Origin: Hypericum androsaemum | Lineage: Eukaryota; Streptophyta; Magnoliopsida; Malpighiales; Hypericaceae | Direction: 5' to 3' | NCBI GenBank assembly: GCA_963995505.1 | Contig: OZ023181.1 | Span: forward strand, 18,782,221 to 18,846,220 | DNA length: 64,000 bases | Shown: piece by piece, positions 15,136 through 25,469 of the stretch | Layout of the letters: the number at the start of each line of letters is the position of its first letter | How positions within the stretch are numbered: position 1 is the first letter of the stretch | Translations under genes and position numbers: made by a program | The notes under the pieces: model-generated | What the model was told of the DNA's origin: nothing | Database searches by the model: none | What the model saw: the letters and a program-made list of their open reading frames with translations, nothing else

Positions 15136-15140
15136 TAAAG
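15136..15140. repeat. Target-site duplication TAAAG, left
   Basis: TAAAG directly precedes the left Copia LTR and recurs directly after the right LTR at 21089-21093. The 5-bp length is standard for LTR retrotransposons, and it fixes both element ends. Confidence 0.9.
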
Positions 15141-16072
15141 TGTTGGGAAAGTTTTGAATGAAAATTCAAGCAAAGCCCAAAGTGGGAGGCCCAAAAGGGA
15201 AATGGAAAGTGCAATCCCACATTGGAAAGTGGCATCAGCATTTCCTAGTTTATAAGGAGAAACTCCTTGTTGACTAGGAAATAAGTTGACCACCTGGAGG
15301 GAAAGCCAACTCGGACCGCGACGAGGATGGTGCGTAGTACCATCCGAGCACGAGCACGCGCACGCGCGTGTACGTGTGCGTGTGTCGCATTGGACGTAGG
15401 TCGCAATGGGCGCTTTGTGGCGCACTTGGCACTTCGTACGTGCGCATCGTCTGGAGGAGCCTTAAGTATTTTGCCCGGGTCCGGAGAAAGCTGCGTAGCT
15501 ACCGAAGTGACGAGGAGTTGCGAGCACCTTCCAGGATGGCCACCGAAGAGGCACGAAGGGCTGGAATATCCAGGAGACTTCCAGAAGGCCGAAGAGTTGT
15601 GAGATCCCTAGCGAAAGGGCGCCAGCACAGTCTGGGCGCGCCTGGAAGAATCCAGAAGCCACCGAAGGGCCACGAGCGCAGTCAGCCAGTCTGCTGGCCG
15701 AACGGACGCGTCCCTTCGGGGTGGTTGCTTCCCTGCCTCCTCCAGCCTATAAATAGGCATGCCCCCTTGCCATTTATCATCATCCTAGCAACAAAGTGCA
15801 TTCCGTAGTATTGTTGTCTTCTTCTCTCCCCCGTTCTTCACTTACAAAGAGTCCGAAAGTTCTGGGTATATAAGAGTTCGCCCGAAAGTTTCGAGATACG
15901 TGTGCAACATTCTTGGAAACGCCCGAACAGTCGTTGTATCTTGAAGACGATTGTCGTAGCCCGTACCGCACTGAAATATACAGGGTAATCTCGTCTTACG
16001 GAGAAAATGTCCAACACTTACCTCGACTGCCGTAGATCCTAATCAAGTATACCAACCCTCTGACAAACAACA
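15141..16072 (+). repeat. Left (5') LTR of the Copia element, 932 bp
   Basis: Starts TGTTGGGAAAG and ends GACAAACAACA, with the short terminal inverted repeat TGTTG/CAACA. A TATA box (TATAAATA) lies at 15748-15755, so transcription would start near 15780. Compared with the right LTR it has about 230 extra bp in U3 (about 15457-15690) and about 158 extra bp between the TATA box and U5. Shared segments are otherwise very similar. Confidence 0.9.
15748..15755 (+). promoter_or_regulatory. TATA box of the left Copia LTR
   Basis: TATAAATA preceded by a CCTCCTCCAGCC stretch. The same box is kept at 20918-20925 in the right LTR, and on the minus strand in the related LTR near 55745. It defines the U3/R boundary roughly 30 bp downstream. 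Confidence 0.7.
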
Positions 16073-16087
16073 ATCGTAAGACGAGAT
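15988..16087 (+). promoter_or_regulatory. U5/leader hairpin in place of a tRNA primer-binding site
   Basis: The 13 nt at 15988-16000 (ATCTCGTCTTACG, inside U5) are the exact reverse complement of 16075-16087 (CGTAAGACGAGAT), which begins two bases after the LTR ends at 16072. That is where plant Copia elements normally carry a sequence starting TGG that pairs with the tRNA 3' CCA; none is present. The same geometry, with one G-U wobble, is found in the related element at 55447-55547. The sequence shows the complementarity and position; a role in self-primed reverse transcription, or as a leader stem, is inference. Confidence 0.7.
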
Positions 16088-16088
16088 C

Positions 16089-19000
16089 GTGTACTTGAAG
16101 ATGGCATCGTCAAGCACCGTACCAATGCCAGCGGTCTTGGGAACTGTCCACGCCGAAAGGCCGGCCAAATTCAACGGTATCGAGTTCAAGAGGTGGCTAC
16201 AGAAGATGACGTTCTATCTGACCACGCTCAACCTAGTTCAGTTCCTGAAAGAGGAAGCACCGAAGATAGCAAAAAATGAGACGGATCAACAGAAGATCAA
16301 CGCTCTCGACGCGTGGAGTCACAGCGACTTCCTGTGCCGGAACTACGTCCTGAATGGGCTAGAAGACACGCTCTACAATGTCTACGCGGAAGCCAAAACC
16401 GCTAAGGAGCTGTGGAGTTCACTAGAGAAGAAGTACAAAATGGAGGATGCCGGGACGAAGAAATTCATCGTCGGACGATTCCTCGACTTCAAGAAGGTGG
16501 ACTCCAAGAAGGTCATCGAACAAGTGCAGGAGTTGCAGTTGATCCTTCACGAGATCCAAGCCGAAGAGATGCAACTCAGCGAGTCCTTCCAAGTAGCTGT
16601 AATGATCGAGAAGCTCCTCCCACTCTGGAAGGACTTCAAGAGCTACCAAAAGCACAAGAGGAAGGACATGGGCCTAGAAGACCTGATCGTAAGACTTAGG
16701 ATCGAGGAAGACAACCGAAAGTTTGAAGTCAAGCAAGGAAAGGCCAACTCTGAGACCACCGTGCACTTCGCCGAGGGAAAAGGTGGCAAGAAGAGGAAGA
16801 AGTCCGGGGATAAGCAGGAGAAGCAAGAGCCGAAGAAGAAAAAGAACAAGAAGATCAAGGGCGACTGCTACAACTGCGGCAAACCCAGACATATGGCTAA
16901 GGACTGTCGCCAGCCGAAGAAGGACGACCAAGGAAAGGCTAACCTGGTTGAAGACTTGTCCTAGATGGATCTGTCAGCCGTGGTGTTTGAAGCCAACCTG
17001 GTGGACAATCCGAGAGAGTGGTTCGTGGACACAGGAGCTACCCGCCACATCTGCTCGGACAAGGAGATATTCTCGAGCTATATCCCGATCACCGGCCGAA
17101 AGCTGTTCATGAAAAACTCTGCAACGTCCAAGATCGTCGGTCTGGGTAAGGTGGTCCTGAAGCTGACCTCAGGAAAGGAGCTGACCCTCAAGGATGTGCT
17201 GCATGTCCCGGACATCCGCAAGAACTTAGTTTCCGGCTCATTGTTAAGCAAAGCCGGTCTTAAGCTTGTATTTGAGGCTGATAAGTTTGTACTGACCAAA
17301 GCGGGTCAATTCATAGGAAAGGGTTATTTAGAAAAGGGGCTGTTTAAGATGAATGTAATAACTGTACATCGCACCTTTAACGGTGAAAATAAAGTTAACG
17401 CTTCTTCTTACTTGGCCAAGTGTTCTAATTTATAGCATGGTAGATTAGGACACGTAAATTTAAACTTGCTAAGAAAGTCAGTAAGTTTAAAATTATTACC
17501 GCATCTAGAGTTCAACTCATCTGATAAATGTGAAGTGTGTGTGGAGGCTAAAATGACCAAAGCACCTTTCCATTCGGTGAAAAGAAGTACTACGCCTTTA
17601 GAGTGAATTCATACGGACACTTGCGATATGAAACACGTGCAAACTAAAGGCGGGAAGAAATACTTCATCATGTTTATCGATGATTGCACGAGATACTGTT
17701 ATGTATATCTCATAAAGGGCAAAGACGAAGCTCTTGATGCCTTTAAGAGATATAAGAATGAGGTTGAAAATCAACTCAGCGTGAAAATTAAAATAATTCG
17801 AAGTGATCGAGGGGGAGAATATGTGGCTCCGTTTGATGAACTCTGTCAAGAACATGGCATTATTCATCAGACGACTGCTCCATACTCACCTCAATCGAAT
17901 GGCGTAGCTGAACGCAAAAATCGAACTCTTAAGGAGATGATGAACGCTATGTTGATTAGCTCGGGCTTACCCCAGAATATGTGGGGGGAAACTGTGCTCT
18001 CAGCTAACCACATTCTAAACAAATTACCACACAAAAAAAGGGATAAAACCCCATATGAACTATGGAAAGGAAGAAAGCCTTCCTACGGTTACCTTAAAGT
18101 GTGGGGGTACCTAGCAAAGGTCAAAGTACCTAACCCTAAGCAGGTGAGAATAAGACCCAAGACCATTGATTGCATCTTTATCGAATATGCACAAAGTAGT
18201 AGTGCTTATCAATTTTTGGTGCATAAATCTGAAAATCCTGAGATAAATGCGGGAATGGTCATAGAATCAAGGAACGCAACGTTCTTTGAGAATAGCTTTC
18301 CTAATAAGGAAAGAAAGGAAGGGAGTCCAAAGAAAAGTGCTCATGAGACTACGCGAGGGTCAAATCAGGAAGATGATGAACCTAGACGTAGTAAACGGAC
18401 GAAGGTAACCAAATCTTTTGGTCCAGATTATCTAACCTATGCGTTAGAAGATGAACCCAGGACAATCCAGGCATTGTCCAGTCCAGATGCTCCTCTCTGG
18501 AAGGAAGCTATCAATAGTGAGATAGAATCTATTATACAAAATTACACGTTGGAAATCGTGGATCTCCCACCGGGCTGCAAACTTTTGGGATACAGGTGGA
18601 TCCTAAAAAGGAAATACAAAGCTGATGGATCAATCGACAAGTACAAAGCTCGATTGATAGCTAAGGGGTTCAAACAGAAGGAGGGATATGATTTCTTTGA
18701 CACGTATTTACCAGTCACAAGAATCACATCAATTAGAGTACTCATAGCTGTTGCGGCACTCTATAACCTCGAGATCCACCAAATGGACGTAAAAATAGCT
18801 TTCCTAAATGGAGAACTGAAAGAGGAGATATACATGGAGCAACCTGAAGGGTTTGTGGCTCCCGGTCAAGAGCATAAAGTGTGTCAGCTAGTCAAGTCAC
18901 TATACGGACTAAAATAAGCACCAAAACAGTGGCACGAGAAATTTGACAGGACAATGCTGTCGAATAGATTTAAGATCAATGAGTGCGATAAATGTGTTTA

Positions 19001-19991
19001 CATTAAGGGCACACCTGAAGCTTACGTAATTGTCTGTCTCTACGTAGATGACTTACTAATTATGGGAAGCAATAAAGAGTTTATTGTGAAAACTAAGAAC
19101 ATGTTAAAGAACCACTTTGACATGAAAGATATGGGTCTGGCAGACGTCATACTAGGAATAAAAATCTCTAGGAAAGCTGACAAAATTATCTTGACGCAAT
19201 CCCACTACGTGGAAAGCGTGCTCAAGAAATTTAAAGTTTTTGACAAACCTTCGGTTAAGACTCCAGTAGATTTGAATCTACACTTAGCCAAGAATCGAGG
19301 TGACCCAGTATCTCAACTGAGGTATGCGCAGATTATCGGGAGCTTGATGTATTTAATGAACTGCACACATCCCGATATTGCGTACTCAGTTAGTAAGCTT
19401 AGTAGATTCACAAGTAATCCAGGGAAGGATCACTGGCTAGCTCTGGAAAGGGTTTTACGGTACTTAAAACATACCATAAACTATGGCATACATTATGCTA
19501 AATATCCAGCTGTATTAGAAGGATACAGTGACGCAAACTGGATATCAGACACTAAGGACTCCAAATCCACGAGTGGATACGTATTCACCATAGGAGGAGG
19601 AGCTGTGTCTTGGAAGTTCTCTAAACAAACGTGCATAGCTCGATCCACCATGGAGTCAGAGTTTATAGCACTAGACAAAGCTGGGGAAGAAGTTGAATGG
19701 CTCAGAAACTTTCTAGAGGATATTCTGTGCTGGAGCAAACCGGTGTCTCCCGTATTGATACATTGTGATAGCATGTCTGCAATCAGGAGAGCACAAAGTA
19801 CAATGTACAACGAAAAGTCTCGACATATCCGTCGGAGACACAATACCGTTAGACAGTTGATCTCTAGTGGGGTGATCACCATTAATTACGTAAAGTCCAA
19901 GGACAACTTAGCTGATCCTTTTACGAAAAGAATCAATAGAGATCAAATGTACAATGCAGTAAGGGGAATGGGATTAAAATTCACACACTAA
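16089..19991 (+). pseudogene. Copia gag-pol, one frame interrupted by four stops
   Basis: Starts at a Met just after the leader (MYLKMASSS). Order: gag capsid-like region, CCHC knuckle ([14 protein letters not shown], about 16865-16908), protease active site [10 protein letters not shown] (about 17024), integrase zinc region HGRLGH, integrase core with GGEY, RT with YVDDLLIM (about 19040), RNase H with GYSDANW. Stops are at 16962-16964 (TAG), 17433-17435 (TAG, where LWHGRLGH is expected), about 17604 (TGA) and 18915-18917 (TAA, where LKQAP is expected). The related copy at 54.5 kb reads through the first of these with Glu. The frame is otherwise continuous, so this is a relatively young wreck that once encoded a polyprotein. 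Confidence 0.92.
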
Positions 19992-20525
19992 AAAACGTCC
20001 ATAGCGGTAACTCAACCATGATGAGTGGAGATCCCACAAACTTGGTTCAATGAGACAACTAAGTTATGGAGGGTTCAGTTAATCACCTGGAACCTATCTC
20101 ATTCTCAGAAGCTGCCCAGGTATTAACCTGCAGAGGTGTGGTAAGGTTAAGCATTACGCTTTTAATGATTCATATACTTTGATAAAGGTGGAGTATGGGA
20201 GGATATTCCTAATAGGAGATCACCTACGTAAGTGTGAAGTGAGGCCGCTTCAAATGGGAAAAATACTTATGAATCTAAGAAATGGTCCATGGCCGAAATG
20301 GACACAATGTGAGAACCCAAAGATACTAGGGTTATTATTGTGTAAATGTTATTGTCTTGGTTTACGCCAAAAGCTGACGGTTCAAGACATCACGTTCACC
20401 GAGCAGCGAGTAAATCCGATAACATATTACTAGAGAAGGTTCAAAGCCACAAGCTACCTGTCTCGATGCAATAATAACACGTCAGAACTTTCGATTAGAG
20501 TCTGGATGCATTAATCATCATTCAT

Positions 20526-20533
20526 GTGGGGGA
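20526..20533 (+). other. Polypurine tract before the right Copia LTR
   Basis: GTGGGGGA lies immediately upstream of the right LTR, the usual plus-strand primer position. The region between the pol stop (19991) and this tract is noncoding 3' leader. Confidence 0.8.
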
Positions 20534-20534
20534 T

Positions 20535-21088
20535 TGTTGGGAAAGTTTTGAATGAAAATTCAAGCAAAGCCCAAAGTAGAAAGGCCCAAAGTGGGAGGCC
20601 CAAAAGGGAAATGGAAAGTGCAATCCCACATTGGAAAGTGGCACCAAAATTTCCTAGTTTATAAGGAGAAACTCCTTGTTGACTAGGAAATAAGTTGACC
20701 ACCTGGAGGGAAAGCCAACTCGGACTGCGACGAGGATGGTGCTATACCATCCGAGCACGAGCACGAGCACGCGCGTGTGCGCATGACGTATTGGACGCAG
20801 GTCGCAATGGACGCTTTGTGGCGCACTTGGCACTTCGCACGTGCGCATCATCGCGAGGAGCTGCTGGCCGAACGGACGCGTTCCTTCGGGGTGGCTGCTT
20901 CCCTGCCTCCTCCAGCCTATAAATAGGCCTGCCCCCTTGCCATTTATCATCATCCCAGCAACAAAACGACTGTTACCCGTACCGCACTGAAATATACGGG
21001 GCAATCTCGTCTTACGGAGAAAGTGTCCAACACTTGCCTCGACTGCCGTAGATCCTAATCAAGTACATCAACCCTCCGACAAACAACA
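20535..21088 (+). repeat. Right (3') LTR of the Copia element, 554 bp
   Basis: Same ends as the left LTR, but two internal blocks are missing and an extra 16-bp or so duplication lies near the start (GTAGAAAGGCCCAAA region). TSD TAAAG follows at 21089-21093. The TATA box (20918-20925) and the U5 half of the hairpin (CAATCTCGTCTTACG) are kept. Confidence 0.9.
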
Positions 21089-21093
21089 TAAAG

Positions 21094-22130
21094 TGGATAA
21101 TTTATCAAATTAATCCCAACTATTTCTCCTCCTACACTCTTTCCCCCTCTCCCACGTTTCTTTCATCTTCAACCTTTCATCACAGCAAAAGACCAATATA
21201 TCCTATCACCTCTCACTGCAATCAAATGGCAGAACCGAACTCAAAATTTTGACTATCAGAATAGAGAACAAACGAAGATCACCAAAAAATAAACAAGAGA
21301 GTATCCACCACTCAAGGAAAATCCTCGCGATGTTAAAACATTAAACAACCAACTTAAACTTAAAAAATTTGAACCAATAATCTTCCACTTCGCAATGAAC
21401 CCTAAACATCCCAACTTGGGATTTCCACATACTTCTAAACCCAACACCAGATTGGAAACAAAACTATGGACCAGACCATTCTTTTGGGAAGAACGTCGTC
21501 GCAGCAGCGGGGTCTGATAATGGCGGAGGTAGTGTCGTTGATGGACATCGACGAGCCCAGCAACAAGGGGAATAACGCCGTCGTAGCAGCGGGTCGAGAA
21601 GTACCGCCCCCAATCGCTCGCCGATATGGCCGCCCACCGTGACATCGTCGATACCAGTTACTGCTTATATCAAATTCTTCCCCCTAATTCCTGTATGTCG
21701 GAGTTTAGGTCTATTCTCCCATCAAGCCCTAATCCCTCTCTCTCTCCCTCTCTCCATATCGGCTCCAACTCCTCCATTTCCTTTTCACTCTCTTCATTTT
21801 CCAATCGATTTTGCGGGTGTCCTCTTTTTCTCTATCGCCAAAGATCTTATCTTTAGATTTTATGGCTTATGGGTTTTGTTCTTTGTGCTTAGTCATTATC
21901 TGGGATGTTGTTTTTGGATCCTGGTGTTTAAAGATATGATTTTTTTTTTGGCTTTTTTGTGGTTTTTTGCTGAGTTTTTAAATTTACACTAGAGAAAGGA
22001 TTCTGTTGTTGTATGATTTGGAGCTTGGGTTGAAGATGATGAAAGGGGAGGAGGAGGAGAGAGAGAGTTAAGGAGGAGGAAGGGGGAAGGAGGAGGACGT
22101 GGGGTTTTCAAATTTTATAAAAAAATTGGG
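21094..22130. other. Interior of the split TIR element; possible captured DNA
   Basis: Contains a GC-rich patch at about 21480-21650 and a pyrimidine-rich block at about 21700-21830 that resembles the 5' leader of a plant gene. The open frames on either strand match nothing I recognise. The flanking TCTCCTCC/GGAGGAGG-type sequences belong to the inverted arms. Confidence 0.4.
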
Positions 22131-22432
22131 ATTGGTTTGTTAACTTATCCAACGACACGTCATACACGACGACTTACCTATTCGACATGCCACATAGACA
22201 ATAAAACTATACCGTTTTAGTCTATGTGTCAAGTCAGATGAAGTTTTTATTCCCGTCATCCGGAATTGACTGTATACTGCAAAAATTTAGAAAGCATAGA
22301 GATTGAATTACCAATTTGAAACCACACGGCTTAAAAGTGATATCAGTAAAACCACATGGTAGTAAAGTGCACTTTTTCCTAATACAAGTCCAAATTCTTA
22401 CAAAAATTAGTCAAATCATATTGTATTAACTG

Positions 22433-22691
22433 GGCTTGGATTGGGTTCGGAATGGGCCCATTTCAAACCGTTTGGAGTGAAGACACGCGAGAACTTTTTT
22501 GCAAAAAAGTTAAAATCCGGGAACAAAAATGAAAAAAGCTACGCGGGCCGATATCATATAACTGGGTTTGCCAGTATCGCAGCACGAAGACCATTATCAT
22601 ATAACTTGGCTTAAACGTGATCTGTCGGTATCTATCGTTCAGTCCCAACAGTTCGGAATAGTCCTTTTACTCTGGACCCAATCCATTCTAG
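22433..22691. mobile_element. MITE, second member of the 9300-9704 family
   Basis: The left end carries GGCTTGGATTGGGTTCGGA and the right end ACCCAATCCATTC, with CCGTTTGGAGTGAAG inside, all matching the MITE at 9300-9704. ATTAACT flanks both sides (about 22425-22431 and 22693-22699) as the core of an imperfect 9-bp target duplication. It is about 150 bp shorter than the first member and has no coding capacity. Confidence 0.78.
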
Positions 22692-22803
22692 GATTAACTA
22701 TGTTAAAAAATATCACAAAATAAGCAATACATAAATTTGCAACGGCTGGTAAATGAGCATCTTCAAATATAATTATTAATTGGTTCAAGATCAGAGTCAT
22801 CAA

Positions 22804-22875
22804 GTCGTTGTAGTATAGTGGTAAGTATTCCCGCCTGTCACGCGGGTGACCCGGGTTCGATCCCCGGCAACGGCG
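22804..22875 (+). tRNA. tRNA-Asp (GTC anticodon)
   Basis: A 72-nt cloverleaf without intron. The acceptor stem GTCGTTG pairs with CAACGGC (one G-U). The D-arm contains the A box (TAGTATAGTGGTAAGTAT), the anticodon loop CTGTCAC carries GTC at 22837-22839, and the T-arm contains GGTTCGATCC (B box). The 3' CCA is not encoded, as expected for a eukaryotic nuclear gene. A T5 run follows at 22882-22886. It looks functional and is flanked by transposon remnants rather than by other tRNA genes. Confidence 0.96.
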
Positions 22876-22881
22876 CACACG

Positions 22882-22886
22882 TTTTT
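22882..22886 (+). terminator. Pol III terminator of tRNA-Asp
   Basis: A run of five T on the coding strand, six bases after the tRNA end; this is the standard RNA polymerase III stop signal. Confidence 0.85.
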
Positions 22887-22888
22887 GG

Positions 22889-23867
22889 CTGGCAGATATT
22901 GGGCCCGGTACTTTACTCTAACTAAACAGAAAAGGGCCGGCGTTTTCAGTGACGCTTATTTTATAAACCTCAGCTGGTCCATTGGGCCTTTAGATTCCAC
23001 TTTCCTGTCTAGGACTAATTAACTTAGCAAAAGTTCGTGGTACATCGTATAAACCCACCTCAAGGGCATTGACTAGCTATGTGTCTATGCCTTTGTATTG
23101 GGTTATTATAAATTTAAGTAACCTTTATAATTTGAATATTGAAATATAAAAAAATTAATATAAAGTAACTAACTTAAAATGGGCCAAAAAAAAAGAAGAA
23201 TGAAGAATTACCTCAAACATGAAGAAAAATCGTAATCAAGAAAAAATATTAAATCATATGGTTAAGCAAAACGAGTACACTATAAAAAGGATTTCTCCTC
23301 CTCTTGAGATCTATTAGTCTTTCTTATCGTTATTACGAATATATGTTGTAAAGTTATGATGGACATAAATTTTGTGAACAAATCTGGATTATCATTTGAA
23401 GGAATTTGTTGAATAGGTATATCCTCATTCTATGAGTGAAAAATAATTTTATTAATATATGCTTTGTTCGATTACCCTAATGAATCATTATTTTAATTGG
23501 ACAATACATGTGATATTTTCCTCATTAAGATTGTTCGTATGCATTATCTTTTAAAAATGTAATCTACATAATCTTCAAATGGGTTGGACAATAGATCTTT
23601 TAATCAAACACATTCTAGATTTATTTCATAACAGTTAAAATCTTATTATGAGTAAATTGATATAAATTATATAGTTTATTTCATGAAAAATCATAAAATG
23701 ATGGTACCTCCATATAAATAGGCAGTTAGATCGATCTTTGTAAAGATCAAATAAATATGTCACATCAGCTTATCCAATTAATTCATAAAACACATATACC
23801 GTTGTAATTGGATCTCTAAAACCCGTAATTGTTGCAGGGTAAAATTAGCAGAATTTTGTACCGTAAA
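22889..23867. other. AT-rich intergenic, nothing recognised
   Basis: AT-rich DNA between the tRNA gene and the start of duplication unit B. I see no open frame of note, no RNA gene and no terminal-repeat structure. Confidence 0.5.
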
Positions 23868-24274
23868 CAACGGTCCTTTCCAAGCACCAAAACAACAACT
23901 CCTCCAAGGACTTGGGGCATATCATAATATTTGTAGTTTTAAAAAATGTGGTTCGACCGGAGGTTCGACTAGTCGGAACACAAATCATTCAATGGAGCAA
24001 CCCGTTTTAGGGGATAAAATGGGGTCCGGTCAAATTGCCATATTTTCGGCCCAACCGGATGATTTTTGTACTTGGTTCGCCCGGAAAAGAACTGTTCGCC
24101 CATAAAAAGTATTTAAAAAAATAGATTCCTCAAAATTTTTAACTCAAATCAAACAAATTAAACCCTTCACTTTCCTCCCCTCTTCACCTCTCTCTAACAA
24201 AGATCCCAAATTCCCAACCCCACACTCCTCAAGCCCTAACGTCTCTTTGCTTTCTTTTGTGTTGGAATTCACTC

Positions 24275-24420
24275 ATGGCCCAACCGAGGGAACCCCAGAT
24301 TCACCTCCCAAGTGAAAGGATCATAGAGAAGTGGTTGGGGTTACATGGGTCATGCCCTATTTGTAGGTACAAGTTGTCTGTTGAGGAGGAGGAGGGGAAG
24401 ACGAGTGAGGAGGAGGAGGG
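24275..24420 (+). pseudogene. RING-H2 finger fragment captured in the TIR element
   Basis: A short frame starting MAQPREP reaches IIEKWLGLHGSCPICRYKL, which matches the second half of a plant RING-H2 zinc finger (the WL...SCPxCR part that follows the His pair). It then becomes a Glu/Gly low-complexity tail and runs into the LTR boundary. The first zinc ligands are missing, so no working E3 ligase is encoded. The pyrimidine-rich sequence before the ATG resembles a plant 5' leader, suggesting capture of a gene start. Confidence 0.6.
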
Positions 24421-24424
24421 AGGG

Positions 24425-24867
24425 AAGGGAGGAGGGATAAATCTCTCCATGAGCAACTCTAAGAGGGCCAAACCTAGAACAACTCCGGAAAGGAGGGTGT
24501 TAGTAGGATTTTTCACTTCTTTCCTTAGCAACTAAGAGAAAGACCAAAGACCATAATTTGTCAAGCATAAACTATGGCTCTCACACCTTCATTATATAAT
24601 ATATATAATCCCTTCTATGTTATCAGAGTCCAAAACAAACATAGAAAAGTAGAAATGGGCTAAAAGTGACAACATGCCCAATAACTAGCAAATCGGTAGT
24701 CTAAGTATTTGGTCATCCGACCACGTCTTCAAGCCTTCTTTTTCTCACTGGTCATCCATTCCTTGTGCACAAACTTCCTTTCACGTCCTCCTCGACTTCT
24801 CATCTTCGATTCTCTCCTCCCCTTATTTTCTTACAGTTCGTCATCTTCGAATAATCTCCATTCAACA
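24425..24867 (-). repeat. 3' LTR of the pol-less LTR element
   Basis: Direct repeat of 27240-27703; the two share, among others, CTTTCCTTAGCAACTAAGAG and AATGGGCTAAAAGTGACAAC. Read on the minus strand it starts TGTTGAATGGAG. The purine-rich AAGGAGATGGAT lies just before that start (plus 24868-24879) as a likely polypurine tract. The far end near 24425 is blurred by a GGA-rich expansion. Confidence 0.8.
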
Positions 24868-25111
24868 ATCCATCTCCTTAAGTTCCTTGTCCTTAAGGAA
24901 GAAGGAGTACCAGACCTTGAGGTCCAGATCATGATAAACAATATATCGTAGCAGTAGTGTGGATAACAGAACCAACAATGGATTTGGAGTACTCCCCCGT
25001 TCAAAATCTTCTAGCATTCATCTTTCTAATTTTTGCAGCTGGTGACGTCCAAGTTTCTCCAAGAGAAAAGCCTTGACCAAGCATAGCAGCTAGAGAGATT
25101 GACTCCAAACT

Positions 25112-25420
25112 CTATTGAACCACAAATTCTATGTCAATATTAATAATATCATAAGGATTAATTAGTTCTGTAAATCCATACTTGTGAAGCAACGAAACAG
25201 TACCTTGCCAACCATATGCATTAAAGAGTTCAACTTCATCATTGGCAATTTGACCCACTATCAAAACCATCATATCAGAATTCTTCTCAACAATCATAAA
25301 TGATTTTGCCTCATGTGACTTTGCTTTGTGACCACCATCATCAGAATATGCATAATCTCTATGAGTTTTAGCATCTTCAAAGCCATATAAGTTCACCGGT
25401 TTGTCAGTACCGCCTCCCAC
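25112..25420 (-). pseudogene. Unassigned frame in the LTR element
   Basis: A 102-codon frame (MGGGTDKPVNLYGFEDAKT start) with no family that I recognise. It lies downstream of the ARIA-like fragment in the same direction and may be another captured exon or degenerate sequence. No transmembrane or repeat pattern is visible. Confidence 0.35.
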
Positions 25421-25469
25421 TATGTATTTACACTGTCAATCACCAAGCTTAACCTCAATCTCTGCTACA

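Larger units (their letters stand above)
15141..21088 (+). mobile_element. Copia LTR retrotransposon, near full length, defective
   Basis: A 5948-bp element with a 5-bp TSD (TAAAG), LTRs that start TGTTGG and end CAACA, a gag-protease-integrase-RT-RNase H order (Copia type), a polypurine tract before the right LTR, and a leader hairpin where the primer-binding site should be. The single gag-pol frame is broken by four in-frame stops. It is inserted into the TIR element at 14914-22379. A relative with the same gag start and LTR ends lies on the minus strand at about 54470-55917. Confidence 0.93.
14914..22379. mobile_element. TIR element split by a Copia insertion
   Basis: The left end (from 14914, GAAAAAAGTGTACTTTACTA) and right end (to 22379; inward GGAAAAAGTGCACTTTACTA) are inverted repeats that stay alignable for about 200 bp, including TTTCTAAATTTTT and the GTCAAGT/ACGTGGC-type region. 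The Copia element at 15141-21088 sits in the left part; without it the element would be about 1.5 kb. The right part (21094-22130) is a mixed segment with pyrimidine-rich and GC-rich patches that may be captured host DNA. No clear target duplication was found at the outer ends. Confidence 0.75.

Noticed and set aside
16073..16092. Ordinary tRNA-iMet primer-binding site in the Copia element
   Set aside because: No TGGTATCAGAGC-like sequence lies near the LTR end, although it is clearly present in the LTR elements at 27225-27237 and 53408-53419.
22639..22878. Minus-strand 79-codon frame overlapping the tRNA-Asp gene
   Set aside because: It runs through the tRNA (its start reads the T-arm and anticodon stem backwards) and is clearly a shadow.
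24257..24535. 92-codon frame as one complete gene
   Set aside because: Only the RING-like part is meaningful; the C-terminal half reads through a GGA-rich tract into the LTR.
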